From: Arthrobacter sp. MYb227
GTDB taxonomy: Bacteria; Actinomycetota; Actinomycetes; Actinomycetales; Micrococcaceae
Direction: 5' to 3'
DNA length: 58,485 bases
Assembly: GCF_002975435.1 (NCBI RefSeq)
Contig: NZ_PCPT01000017.1
Coordinates: 1-58,485, forward strand
Positions 20,498 through 29,539 of this stretch are shown in pieces. Position 1 is the stretch's first letter. Each line of letters opens with the position of its first letter. Below the pieces are notes generated by a model. It was not told the origin of the DNA. It saw only the letters and a program-made list of their open reading frames with translations, and did not search any database. The position numbers and the translations under genes were made by a program.

Positions 20498-22489
20498 TTA
20501 GCCCTCGGCCTTGCCGCGACGCCAGTAGCCCATGAAGGCAACCTGCTTGCGATCCATCCCCGCATCACGCACCAAATAGCGGCGTAGTTCCTTGATAGTT
20601 CCTGCTTCACCGGCAAGCCACGCGTAGAACGGTTGGGTCGACGCGGTGGCTGTTTCCCAGAGGATCTGCTCATCGACATCGATTTCTTCGGGCTCGGCAC
20701 CTGTCATCACGGCCCCGGCACCCGGAATGGCAACAGTTGCACGCACGGCCGAGGCCAAGAGCTCGCCATGCGGGTGCGAACCGCGCGGCAACCATTGAAC
20801 CGAAACACCCGAACGCGTTGAAGAACCCTGAATATCGCTGGTATTTGGAACTTCGATGAGCGCATGACCGGTGATTCCGGCTGGCAAGGATTCAAGAATT
20901 GAGCAGATGGCCGGAGCCGCCGTCTCATCGCCAGCCAAAAGAATACGTTTGGCCGACCCCGGACGGAACTCAATTCCTCCGTAGTCCGCAGTGCACAAGG
21001 CGGCATTGGGCCCCAACACCATGAGCCGGTCCCCCGCCTGTGCCGTTGCGGCCCAGTTGGTTGCCGGCCCGCCACCGGGCTTGCCGTCATCGCCCGTGAG
21101 ATGCAAGACAAAGTCGATGTCGATCTCCGCCTCGGTGCCACGGTTATCGCGGTGACCCGCGGGGCGCAGCGAACGCACTGTATAGGTGCGCATAAGCCCG
21201 CGTGCTTCTTCGGGTTCGGCGAGCCAACGTTTGTACCATCCGGTGGCCTGTGAGGCGGTAATCAGCGCGTCGGGGCGCAGTGATTCGAAAGCACCCAGAT
21301 GCGCGACTCCTGGGACGCTGGAGTTGCCGGCCGCCTGAAACATGAGCTTGATGCGCAAATCCCACGGTGCATCCCCGGCACCAAAATGCGCAAGATCGCT
21401 TCCCGCAAGGGTGATGCGCTTGAAATTATCCCCCAACGTGTCGGTGGCAACCACACGAGTTGAGAAGGCAAGCATTTCACTGATGCTTGATGCCGGAATT
21501 GGGGCTTCTAAGCCTAAATTCGCGGGAGTTTCGGTATTTTCTTCCGGTTCATCGGTCGCAAGGATTCCGGCGTCCGAGGACGTGGCCGGGGTTGCGTCTT
21601 GAGCCGCGAGGTGCGGAACAGTTGGTGCAGTAGTTGATAGTTCGGTGGCTGGATCCTGGGTACGGTAAATACCCTTGGCGGCGAGCACCGATTCGGTACG
21701 TAAGACGCGGTGGCGGCCAATGGGTAGCACCAGCGGGGTTCCGGCCACCGGGTCCGGGATCACCCGGCAGGGCATACCAAAAACGTTTTTGACCATTTCC
21801 TCGGTCACCACGGCGGCCGGGTGTCCGGCGGCAACAATCTTGCCTTCCTTGAGCGCCACGAGGTGATCTGCATAGCGTGCGGCAAGGTTGAGGTCATGCA
21901 GGACTATGACAACTGTGGTGCCGCGGGTGCGGTTGAGCTCGGAAATAACATCGAGCACCTCCAATTGGTGGGCAACATCAAGGTAGGTAGTTGGCTCATC
22001 GAGCAGCAACAACTCGGTTTCCTGCGCCAACGCCATGGCAATCCAGACGCGCTGGCGCTGCCCACCGGAAAGTTCATCGACGGGACGTTCGGCAAGTTCC
22101 AGGGTGCTGGTCATGCTCATGGCCCGCTCCACGGCTGCCTCATCCTCGGAATTCCAGCGCTTGAACCATCCTTGGTGCGGGTAGCGGCCACGGCCCACCA
22201 GTTCACGCACTGTAATGCCATCGGGCGCGGTGGGAGTCTGCGGCAACAGTCCCAACATCTTGGCTACCTCGCGGGCCGGGCGCGTGTGGATGTCATCGCC
22301 ATCGAGCAATACCTTGCCGCCGGCCGGCTTGAGCAACCGGGCTAAACCACGCAAAAGCGTTGATTTTCCGCAGCCATTGGCTCCGACGATGATTGTCACC
22401 TCGCCGGTGGGTAGCTCGAGGGAGAGCTCATCGACAATGCTCACCGAGTCATAGGCGAGCGTGAGATCCTGGGCTTGAAGTAGTGCCAT
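20498..22489 (-). CDS. Fusion protein: siderophore ABC transporter ATPase + siderophore-interacting ferric reductase
   Basis: 663 aa. Residues 1-255 are a FecE/FepC-type ATPase: Walker [10 protein letters not shown] at 36-44, signature LSGGQ at 140-144, Walker B with D164 and E165, and H198. Residues about 270-335 are a low-complexity linker rich in Ala, Thr, Pro and Glu. Residues about 340-663 are a complete siderophore-interacting protein: flavin-binding RTYTVR at 434-439, pyridine-nucleotide region GDETAAPA at 520-527 and the C-terminal signature GYWRRGK at 654-660. Normally these are separate proteins, one driving import and the other reducing the ferric siderophore inside the cell. The frame is continuous. 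It is the last gene of the operon, 10 bp after a permease gene. Confidence 0.93.
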   Translation of the reverse strand: MALLQAQDLTLAYDSVSIVDELSLELPTGEVTIIVGANGCGKSTLLRGLARLLKPAGGKVLLDGDDIHTRPAREVAKMLGLLPQTPTAPDGITVRELVGRGRYPHQGWFKRWNSEDEAAVERAMSMTSTLELAERPVDELSGGQRQRVWIAMALAQETELLLLDEPTTYLDVAHQLEVLDVISELNRTRGTTVVIVLHDLNLAARYADHLVALKEGKIVAAGHPAAVVTEEMVKNVFGMPCRVIPDPVAGTPLVLPIGRHRVLRTESVLAAKGIYRTQDPATELSTTAPTVPHLAAQDATPATSSDAGILATDEPEENTETPANLGLEAPIPASSISEMLAFSTRVVATDTLGDNFKRITLAGSDLAHFGAGDAPWDLRIKLMFQAAGNSSVPGVAHLGAFESLRPDALITASQATGWYKRWLAEPEEARGLMRTYTVRSLRPAGHRDNRGTEAEIDIDFVLHLTGDDGKPGGGPATNWAATAQAGDRLMVLGPNAALCTADYGGIEFRPGSAKRILLAGDETAAPAICSILESLPAGITGHALIEVPNTSDIQGSSTRSGVSVQWLPRGSHPHGELLASAVRATVAIPGAGAVMTGAEPEEIDVDEQILWETATASTQPFYAWLAGEAGTIKELRRYLVRDAGMDRKQVAFMGYWRRGKAEG

Positions 22490-22498
22490 GGGGGCGCT

Positions 22499-23692
22499 TC
22501 AGCTTCCTTCCTTGTTGGAGCGCACCAGGACCCAGATGAGGAACGGTGCTCCCAGCGCGCCGGTAACGACGCCGACTGGTAATTGTATGTCGGGCAAGAC
22601 GTTGCCCGCGATAAACGTAGCGAGCGTGACAAGCAGGGCACCGGTGATTGCCGCGGCGCCCAGGTGACTGCGCCCCTGACAAAGGCGCAGGGCCAGCGGC
22701 CCGGCCAGGAAGGAGACGAAGGCCAGCGGGCCGGTGACGGCGGTGGCCACCGCCGTGAGCCCCACACCCAGCAGGATCAAGCCCAGCCGGGTGTTTTTGG
22801 GGTTTAGGCCCAGCCCGGCGGCCGTGTCATCACCCAATTCGAGGATGCGTAACTTGGACGCCGCCGGTAGCAGCAGCGGGAAAAGGATTGCCAATGCTAC
22901 GCCAAGTAATCCGGCGCGCTCCCAGGTACTGGCACTGAGCGAACCGGTGAGCCAGCGCAGTGCATCGGCGGCACTGCGCACATCGCTCCGGGTGAGCAGG
23001 TACTGAATGATGCCTTGCAGCATTGCAGCCACGGCAATGCCGGCAAGGATCAGCCGCGGGCCTGTATGTTTTCCGGCATCGGCAATTTTATAGATCAGCA
23101 GCGCCACGACCATGGCACCAAGGCAGGCAATCAGGGACAGGCCGATGCCTTGGGCGCCAAAGAGTAGCATCCCGGCCACCGCCGCGGCGCTGGCTCCATA
23201 ACCAACACCTATCACATCGGGGCTGGCCAAGGGGTTGCGCAACATGCGCTGGAAGATGGCTCCCGAAGCACCAAAAGCGGCACCGGCAAGGATGCCCACC
23301 GCGGCCTGCGGCAGCCGGTCCTCCCAGAGGATAAAGGAGACCCCGGGAATCGCTTCACCGCTCAGGGCCGCGATCAGGTCAAGAACCGCGATGGGATGGC
23401 GGCCAAAGAGCAGGTTCAAAAGCACCGCCGCGAGGATGCCTAGGGTGCCGAAGCAGAGGACGGAGGTCAGTGGATTGGTGGAACGTGGCTTGCGTGCTGT
23501 GCCAGTGCCGGGCGTACCAAGGTTTTTGCCATGGCCTAGGTTTTGGGTCGTGACAACAAGGCCTGGATGGATGATGGGGTTTAGGTTCTGTTTGGTGGCA
23601 CGTTCAGGCTGTGTGCTGGGGTCCGTGGGTAGAGATTCTTGGATTGGGCGGGAGTCCGGAAGGATTATCGGATGGGTCATGGGTCGGCTCAT
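22499..23692 (-). CDS. Iron-siderophore ABC transporter permease (FecCD family)
   Basis: 397 aa. After an unusually long polar N-terminus of about 75 residues, nine to ten membrane helices follow with the family blocks MLRNPLASPDVIGVGYGAS and GPLAFVSFLAGPLALRL. The start ATG overlaps the stop of the preceding permease gene by four bases (ATGA), indicating coupled translation. It forms the heterodimeric channel with the other permease (378 aa) and is energised by the fused ATPase encoded next. Confidence 0.93.
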   Translation of the reverse strand: MSRPMTHPIILPDSRPIQESLPTDPSTQPERATKQNLNPIIHPGLVVTTQNLGHGKNLGTPGTGTARKPRSTNPLTSVLCFGTLGILAAVLLNLLFGRHPIAVLDLIAALSGEAIPGVSFILWEDRLPQAAVGILAGAAFGASGAIFQRMLRNPLASPDVIGVGYGASAAAVAGMLLFGAQGIGLSLIACLGAMVVALLIYKIADAGKHTGPRLILAGIAVAAMLQGIIQYLLTRSDVRSAADALRWLTGSLSASTWERAGLLGVALAILFPLLLPAASKLRILELGDDTAAGLGLNPKNTRLGLILLGVGLTAVATAVTGPLAFVSFLAGPLALRLCQGRSHLGAAAITGALLVTLATFIAGNVLPDIQLPVGVVTGALGAPFLIWVLVRSNKEGS

Positions 23693-24825
23693 AGCGATAC
23701 CTGCTTACCGCGGCGCAGCAGCCAGAGGAAGAGCGGCGCCCCTACAACTGCCGTCATGACACCCACCTGAATTTCCGCAGGTGGTGCAACCACCCGGCCA
23801 ATAATGTCGGCACCCAGCAGTAGCACCGGACCGGCAAGCATTGACAGGGGTAACAACCATCGATAATCGCCGCCGCTCAGCGCACGGATGGCATGCGGAA
23901 CAATCAAGCCAACAAAGCCGATGGGTCCGGCCAATGCGGTAGCCGCACCACAGAGCAGCACCACCCCGGCAGCGGAAATGGCCCGACCCCGGCCCACTTT
24001 GAAACCCAGCCCACGGGCCGAGTCATCACCCAATGCCACGGCGTTGAACAATCTTGCGCTCAATAGGATGGCGATGGCACCAATTAGCAGGAATGGTGCG
24101 ACACTCAGCATTTCTGGAACCTCACGGGCCCCCAGCGTGCCGACCTGCCAGAATCTGAACCTATCGAAGGCCTGATTGCCGATCATGAGTAGGGCGCTGG
24201 TCAGTGAGCCGAGCCCGGCGGCCATCGCGGCCCCGGCCAGGGCCAGCTTCAGCGGGGTTGCCCCGTCACGGCCCAGCGAAGCCACCAGATAAACAATCAG
24301 CGAGGCAGCGGCCGCGCCAAGGAATGCAAAAAGTATGTAACCGTTCAGCGTTGAGACCGCAAAAAAGTGAATGCCCGTAACTACTGCCAGAGCCGCTCCT
24401 GCATTCACACCCAGGATTCCGGGATCGGCCAAGGGGTTTCGGGTGATCCCCTGCATGCCGGCTCCGGCCAAGCCTAGGGCCGCGCCGATCAGGAGCCCGG
24501 CAATGGTGCGTGGGATGCGGGAGGCCACCACCGCGTGTTCACCATTGTTGAGGTCAGGGTGGAAGAGCGCGTCAAAAACGACAGCTGGGTGAATGGTGCG
24601 GGCACCGATGAGTAACGAGGCAAAGAGTGCAAGCAGCAGGGCAGCGAGTAGCACTAGCGCCAACACCGGTGCGTGGATGCGTTGACGTTTGACCGGTTCC
24701 TGCGACGTTTCGCGGTGTGCTGCCGGTCCGAGCGCGGGATGCGGCAGGGGCGGGGAAGGCGCGGTGGAATCCATTACTGCCCGAGTCTTGGCGACTGGTG
24801 CCTGCGCGTTGGTATTCATGCTCAT
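23689..24825 (-). CDS. Iron-siderophore ABC transporter permease (FecCD family)
   Basis: About 378 aa with a 45-residue polar N-terminus and the FecCD helices. Family blocks are GMQGITRNPLADPGILGVN and GFVGLIVPHAIRAL. It is the first gene of the permease-permease-ATPase unit. The ATG at 24825 is favoured; a GTG seven codons upstream and an ATG two codons downstream are alternatives and none has a strong ribosome site. The gene is divergent from an MBL-fold hydrolase gene across about 56 bp; that spacer holds the inverted repeat GCACCC-N6-GGGTGC at 24863-24880. Confidence 0.92.
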   Translation of the reverse strand: MSMNTNAQAPVAKTRAVMDSTAPSPPLPHPALGPAAHRETSQEPVKRQRIHAPVLALVLLAALLLALFASLLIGARTIHPAVVFDALFHPDLNNGEHAVVASRIPRTIAGLLIGAALGLAGAGMQGITRNPLADPGILGVNAGAALAVVTGIHFFAVSTLNGYILFAFLGAAAASLIVYLVASLGRDGATPLKLALAGAAMAAGLGSLTSALLMIGNQAFDRFRFWQVGTLGAREVPEMLSVAPFLLIGAIAILLSARLFNAVALGDDSARGLGFKVGRGRAISAAGVVLLCGAATALAGPIGFVGLIVPHAIRALSGGDYRWLLPLSMLAGPVLLLGADIIGRVVAPPAEIQVGVMTAVVGAPLFLWLLRRGKQVSL

Positions 24826-24881
24826 CGTTTCGTCGTCATTTCGCACTCGCCAAGACGAGCTAGCACCCTAGACTGGGTGCC

Positions 24882-25688
24882 ATGAGCCTTCAAGCTACTC
24901 GCGCCACCGATCTCGCATCGTACATATTGGCCCCCAACCCGGGTCCCATGTCCCTGGATGGCACCAATTCCTACATTTTGCGTGCCCCGGGTTCCGAACA
25001 CGCGATCATCGTGGATCCGGGCCCCGAGGATGCCGGGCACCTTGCCGCATTGGCCGCGCAATCGGTAGAACTGATCCTGATCACTCATCGACATGCAGAT
25101 CACACCGAGGGCATTGACACCCTGCACCGACTGACCGGCGCTCCGGTGCGTGCAGCACTGCCCGAATATTGCCGGGATGCCCCGGTGCTGCACGATGGTG
25201 AAGAAATCCGCGCCGCCGGTGTACTGCTGCGCGTGCTCGCCACCCCCGGACACACCTCGGACTCGCTCTCGTTCCTGTTGCCCGATGACGGGGCCAAGGG
25301 ATCGATGCTGACCGGGGACACCATTTTGGGCCGTGGCACCACAATTCTTGATGCACCCGATGGCACCCTTGGCGACTACTTGAAGTCGTTGGATGCACTG
25401 GGAGAAGCACCCGATGCCCGGGTGCTTCCGGCACACGGCCCGGTGTTGGACTCGCTGCATGAAATTGTTAGCCAGTATCGTATGCACCGGTTGGCGCGTT
25501 TGGAGCAGATTAGTGCCGCGCTGAAGCAGTTGCGCGGCACCAACCGAACCCCGGGCATCACCGAAGTCACCGAAGTCACCGAAGTCACCGATATTGTCTA
25601 TGCGGACGTGGATGCTTCCGTGCGTAAGGCAGCAGAGATCTCGGTGGCAGCCCAATTGAGCTACCTTGCCGAGTTCGATGCCTCTTAA
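24882..25688 (+). CDS. MBL-fold metallo-hydrolase (LACTB2-like)
   Basis: 268 aa with the metallo-beta-lactamase core. The metal-binding motif is THRHADHTEG (residues about 68-77), then PGHTSDS, then GDTILG and AHGP, giving the usual His and Asp ligands. A C-terminal winged-helix-like tail follows, as in LACTB2-type proteins. Three tandem copies of a 9-bp unit encode E-V-T-E-V-T-E-V-T near 25562-25590, just before the last helix. The gene sits between two halves of a siderophore uptake system but on the opposite strand, and I see no functional link. Confidence 0.9.
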   Translation: MSLQATRATDLASYILAPNPGPMSLDGTNSYILRAPGSEHAIIVDPGPEDAGHLAALAAQSVELILITHRHADHTEGIDTLHRLTGAPVRAALPEYCRDAPVLHDGEEIRAAGVLLRVLATPGHTSDSLSFLLPDDGAKGSMLTGDTILGRGTTILDAPDGTLGDYLKSLDALGEAPDARVLPAHGPVLDSLHEIVSQYRMHRLARLEQISAALKQLRGTNRTPGITEVTEVTEVTDIVYADVDASVRKAAEISVAAQLSYLAEFDAS

Positions 25689-25733
25689 CATGATGTCCTA
25701 GTCCGCTGTGCAGGTTTAGTTGCCGAGTTTTTG

Positions 25734-26798
25734 CTATTTTCCGGTGGCCGCGTGGGCGCCGGCGGCGAGAGCCGGGACTACCTTCTCAATGGCGTAGGGA
25801 ACCGACAGCGGTGAGGCAGCGGAGATGGAAAGAACTTCCATGTCATTGGCCGCTGCCACCAGGCCGCCCTTGGCAACCGCCGGGATCTGTGAGAACAGTT
25901 TGTTTGCCTTGATAGCGTCGGTGGTTGAACCGGCGGGGATCCAAGTGAAGAAGATATCGGATTCCAGTTCGTTACCGCGCTCGGCGGCCCACGGCAAGAA
26001 GAACTCGCCGTCCTTGACGTTTTCATCGACCATTGGTGCCTGCTTCATGCCCAAGGCGGTGAGGAAGCGTGGACGGGAGTCCCCCGTTGCATAGAGGTTG
26101 ATGCCGCCATCGGCCGGTTCCAGGTTTCCGGCGATGAAGACCGTGTCCTTGAAGACCGGGTTGGCGTCGGCAGCTGCCTTGAGTTTGCCTTCGACATCGG
26201 TGATCAGCGCGGTTGCCTCATCCTGCTGACCCAATGCTTGGCCCACAGCGGTGGTGACTTGCTGCCAGCTACTGGTGTAGTTGGGTGCGATGGGTGCGAT
26301 GACCGGTGCAATCTTGGAAAGCTTTTCGTATTCGTCCTTGGTCAGGCCCGAGTATCCGGCAACGATGAGATCCGGTTTGGTTTCGGCAATTGCCGTGAAG
26401 TTCACGCCGTCGGCTTCCGCATACTGCACCGGTGCCTTCTCGGTTCCAAGGGCGGCGCCCAGCTCGGTGAGCTTTGCGTCCTTCCAATCGGTGGAGCCCT
26501 GAGCATTGTTGCCCCAGACGTCTTCGGCCATCCCCACGGGAACCACACCCAAGGCCAGCACGGCATCGGCATTGACCCACGACACTGTGGCAATGCGTGT
26601 GGGTTTTTCGGTGATCTCGGTGGTGCCATAAATGTGTTTGATACTTACCGGGAAACTGGCCTCACCCGATGCCTCAGCGTTTGCCGTGCTACCCGATGAT
26701 TGGGGGGATGAACCCACCGGGGTTCCGCAGGCGCTGAGCGTCAGGGCGATGGTGGCCGAAGCTGCTGCGAGCAAGGCCGTACGACGAGTGAACTTCAT
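25734..26798 (-). CDS. Iron-siderophore ABC transporter substrate-binding lipoprotein
   Basis: 354 aa. A signal peptide with a twin-Arg-like start (KFTRR) ends in the lipobox LSAC with C24 as the lipid-modified cysteine. The mature part is a class III (FepB/FecB-type) binding protein: PTRIATVSWVNADAVLALGV and KPDLIVAGYSGLTKDEYEKLSKIAPVIA are typical. AAGGA lies upstream of the ATG. It is transcribed in the same direction as the permease-ATPase operon, from which it is separated by an opposite-strand gene, and is the likely partner of that system. An iron box lies about 120 bp upstream, so iron repression is expected. Confidence 0.93.
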   Translation of the reverse strand: MKFTRRTALLAAASATIALTLSACGTPVGSSPQSSGSTANAEASGEASFPVSIKHIYGTTEITEKPTRIATVSWVNADAVLALGVVPVGMAEDVWGNNAQGSTDWKDAKLTELGAALGTEKAPVQYAEADGVNFTAIAETKPDLIVAGYSGLTKDEYEKLSKIAPVIAPIAPNYTSSWQQVTTAVGQALGQQDEATALITDVEGKLKAAADANPVFKDTVFIAGNLEPADGGINLYATGDSRPRFLTALGMKQAPMVDENVKDGEFFLPWAAERGNELESDIFFTWIPAGSTTDAIKANKLFSQIPAVAKGGLVAAANDMEVLSISAASPLSVPYAIEKVVPALAAGAHAATGK

Positions 26799-26917
26799 CT
26801 GGTTGGAATCCTTCGTGATTCTGGAGCGTTGTGCGTGCGTGAGTGCAAGATTGCCTAGTTCAGCGCGGCAATGTAGTGGGTGGGGATCATGGAATGGACT
26901 TACCCCGCATTCCCCTG

Positions 26918-26936
26918 ACGAGTAAGGCTAACCTCA
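26918..26936 (-). promoter_or_regulatory. Candidate DtxR/IdeR iron box upstream of the binding-protein gene
   Basis: The stretch AGTAAGGCTAACCTCA contains the half-site AGGCTAACCT of the DtxR/IdeR consensus; by eye about 13 of 19 positions agree. It lies about 120 bp upstream of the binding-protein start and would place the gene under iron repression. Confidence 0.65.
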
Positions 26937-27345
26937 CACAAACCAATTAAGCAACGTCCAAGTAACCTATTTGGGCAGGCGGCGGACGGTTGATCCGGTG
27001 AAAAATCGCACCAGCTCGCGCAATTGGACGGCAAAAAGTGGGCTGCCGCACATTTTTGCGCCACCTCAAGCACACCTACGCTCGCCCCATTGCACCTGAG
27101 CCCACCAGCCCGCGACACCCTGGGGGGCAGCAAACCGCCCACACAAGCCCGTGGGTGCAGCAGAAAGCGGGCAATAGATGGCGCGGGATCAAGGAACGCA
27201 TCACATCGAACCCAGTCCCCGCGGGTTATCGAACCCCCCCTCACTTCGGGCGGTTCCGCTCAGTGGGACCCACTGTGAACCAAGTGTGACAGGGGTCATA
27301 GAAAAGAGTTTTAGGGAGCCGGAATCCGCGTAAACTCGGCGTAGC

Positions 27346-27364
27346 TTAGGCAAGCCTTGCTTGG
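27346..27364 (+). promoter_or_regulatory. Candidate DtxR/IdeR iron box (distal)
   Basis: TTAGGCAAGCCTTGCTTGG keeps the TTAGG arm and the central GCCT of the iron-box pattern; the right arm is degenerate. It lies about 155-170 bp upstream of the second binding-protein gene. Confidence 0.5.
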
Positions 27365-27408
27365 TAAAACGTGCCAAATGAGCGCCAGAACAGCCCACCG
27401 GCTTGCAC

Positions 27409-27427
27409 CTAGGCATGCCTTATCTAT
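27409..27427 (+). promoter_or_regulatory. Candidate DtxR/IdeR iron box (proximal)
   Basis: CTAGGCATGCCTTATCTAT resembles the iron-box pattern at about 12 of 19 positions and shares TAGGCA-N-GCCTT with the upstream site, 63 bp away. It is about 90 bp before the GTG start of the binding-protein gene, a reasonable operator position. Confidence 0.5.
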
Positions 27428-27517
27428 AGCGTTTCACTTGAGTTCATTTACGCAATGAGGTTGTTAGCTAATTACCCGGCCGGCCATCTCAGCACCATTT
27501 CATCGGAGAAAAGTACA

Positions 27518-28462
27518 GTGAAGATGTCTTTCCGCACCGCCCTGGGCACCGTAGCCGCGGGTGTATCACTGCTCGCATTGACCGCTTGTGGCGGTTCCCC
27601 CGAGGCAGGCGCCAACGCAGCCGATGGCAAGACCGTCGAGATCACCCACGCACAGGGAACCACCACGGTTCCTCTCAAGCCGGAAACCGTTTACACCTTC
27701 GATCTGGGTGTTCTTGATTCCATGAGCGCGCTGGACCTTACGGCTGATGGTGTGCCGGAAACCAAGTACCCCGAAGCTCTGGCCAAGTACAACGACAAGA
27801 GCGTCACCAAGATTGGTTCCATGAAGGAACCAGATTTTGAAGCGATCTCCAACGGCAACCCGGATCTGATCATCATCACCGGACGTACCGCGGGCTCCTA
27901 CGAAGAGCTCTCCAAGATTGCACCGACCGTCGATCTTTCGGTAGATGCCACCAAGCCACTTGATTCCTTCAAGGAACAGGCCGGCAAACTGGGTCAAATC
28001 TTCGATGTTGAATCACAGGTCACCGAGAAGCTCGCAGCCATCGACACCAAGATCAATGACGTCAAGGCCAAGAGCGCCGATGCCGGCAAGGGTCTGATCG
28101 TGATGACCTCCGGTGGCGAACTCACCGCCTACGGTGCCGGATCACGCTTCGGCCTGATCCACGACGTACTGGGAATTGCAACGGTTGCCGATATCAAGTC
28201 CGAGGGTTCCCACGGTGAATCGATCTCCTTCGAATTCCTCAAGACCAACAACCCGGACACCCTGTACGTGATTGACCGCGACTCGGCCATGGGCACTTCC
28301 GGTGCAGCTGCCTCCGCAGTACTGGATAACGAGCTGGTCAAATCGACAAATGCCGCAAAGAACAACAAGATCGTCAACCTAGACTCAAATGCTTGGTACA
28401 TGGTGGGCTACGGCCTAAACAACACAGCCAAGATGATCGATGAGGTAGCTGCGGGGCTCTAG
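27518..28462 (+). CDS. Siderophore-binding lipoprotein (YclQ/FatB/CeuE type)
   Basis: 314 aa. The signal peptide ends in the lipobox LTAC (C24). The mature sequence has features of the YclQ/FatB/CeuE group, which bind catecholate siderophores such as petrobactin or enterobactin fragments: VYTFDLGVLDSMSALDL, KEPDFEAISNGNPDLIII and GRTAGSYEELSKIAPTVDL. The GTG at 27518 is chosen because GGAG is 9 bases upstream; the ATG two codons later is too distant. It is the first gene of a four-gene operon with two permeases and an ATPase, and two iron-box-like sites precede it. Confidence 0.93.
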   Translation: MKMSFRTALGTVAAGVSLLALTACGGSPEAGANAADGKTVEITHAQGTTTVPLKPETVYTFDLGVLDSMSALDLTADGVPETKYPEALAKYNDKSVTKIGSMKEPDFEAISNGNPDLIIITGRTAGSYEELSKIAPTVDLSVDATKPLDSFKEQAGKLGQIFDVESQVTEKLAAIDTKINDVKAKSADAGKGLIVMTSGGELTAYGAGSRFGLIHDVLGIATVADIKSEGSHGESISFEFLKTNNPDTLYVIDRDSAMGTSGAAASAVLDNELVKSTNAAKNNKIVNLDSNAWYMVGYGLNNTAKMIDEVAAGL

Positions 28463-28498
28463 GCTCCCGCGGAAAGGTCCACTAGGGACACATCAACC

Positions 28499-29539
28499 AT
28501 GAGCGCACCAGTGCTACCGGAAGCGGTCGCCGCGGAAGAAATTCCGCTGGCGGCCGTTCCGCGTACCCGAAAGATTTCAGAAACTAGCTGGCTGATCATC
28601 GGCACCCTGGCGGTGCTGGTGATGGCGGGGGTGAGTTTGTTCGTCGGAGTTTCCGATGTCACGCTGCCCCAATTGCTTTCCGGTGATAAGGAAGCCTGGG
28701 AGCTGCTGTGGATTTCGCGGCTGCCACGCACCCTTGCCGTGATCCTCGCGGGAACCGCGGTGGCGGTTGCCGGATTGATCATGCAGCTGATGGTGCGCAA
28801 TAGATTTGTTGAGCCCTCCACGGTGGGAACCGTCGAATCGGCAACGCTTGGCATCTTGGTGGTCACCGTGGCGCTTCCGGCCGCACCCATGATGCTCAAA
28901 ATGGGTGTGGCATCGGTCTTTGCACTGGGCGGGACGGCCTTGTTCTTGGCCGTGCTGAACCGACTACCGGCCCGCAATACGCTGCTGGTTCCCATCGTGG
29001 GCATCATGCTTGGCGGCGTCATCGGCTCGGTGACAACATTCTTCGCCTATAAGTACGATCTGCTCCAGACGCTGAGCAACTGGATGATCGGAGACTTCTC
29101 CGGAGTGCTGCGCGGGCGTTATGAACTCTTATGGATCGTGGCGATCCTGACCGTCATTGGTTATATTGCCGCTGATAAATTTACTGTTGCCGGACTGGGT
29201 GCGGATTTCACCACGAACCTTGGCATGAACTACAAGGCAATCATGCGCCTGGGCCTGGTGCTTGTCTCACTGATTTCCGCGGTGGTTGTCACAACCGTGG
29301 GTGCGGTGCCATTCCTGGGGCTGATCGTACCCAACATCGTCTCGCTGATCTTTGGGGACAACCTGCGCCGCGCGGTGCCCTGGACAGCACTCTTTGGCGC
29401 GGGCTTCGTACTGCTCTGCGACATTATTGGCCGCACCATCCGCTACCCCTACGAGGTCCCGGTGGGCATGGTCATGAGCGTGCTCGGTGCCATCGCCTTC
29501 CTGATCCTGCTGCTACGAACCAGGAAACGAAATGCCTAA
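28499..29539 (+). CDS. Iron-siderophore ABC transporter permease (FecCD family, YclN-like)
   Basis: 346 aa with nine to ten membrane helices and the family blocks MVRNRFVEPSTVGTVESATL and PFLGLIVPNIVSL. The RFVEPSTVG variant in place of NPLADP is characteristic of the YclN/FatD subgroup. It follows the binding protein by 36 bp and overlaps the next permease gene by 8 bp, so the operon is tightly packed. It forms the heterodimeric channel with that permease. Confidence 0.93.
   Translation: MSAPVLPEAVAAEEIPLAAVPRTRKISETSWLIIGTLAVLVMAGVSLFVGVSDVTLPQLLSGDKEAWELLWISRLPRTLAVILAGTAVAVAGLIMQLMVRNRFVEPSTVGTVESATLGILVVTVALPAAPMMLKMGVASVFALGGTALFLAVLNRLPARNTLLVPIVGIMLGGVIGSVTTFFAYKYDLLQTLSNWMIGDFSGVLRGRYELLWIVAILTVIGYIAADKFTVAGLGADFTTNLGMNYKAIMRLGLVLVSLISAVVVTTVGAVPFLGLIVPNIVSLIFGDNLRRAVPWTALFGAGFVLLCDIIGRTIRYPYEVPVGMVMSVLGAIAFLILLLRTRKRNA

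Larger units (their letters stand above)
26940..27517. other. Divergent intergenic region between the two siderophore-binding genes
   Basis: More than 500 bp without a credible gene; the open frames here are arginine- and proline-rich or lack start sites and family character. It must hold the promoters for both binding-protein genes, and contains two iron-box-like sites annotated separately. Confidence 0.55.

Noticed and set aside
26940-27300. Possible small genes between the two siderophore-binding genes
   Set aside because: Overlapping frames on both strands rich in Pro, Arg and Ser, no ribosome sites; better explained as promoter and leader DNA.
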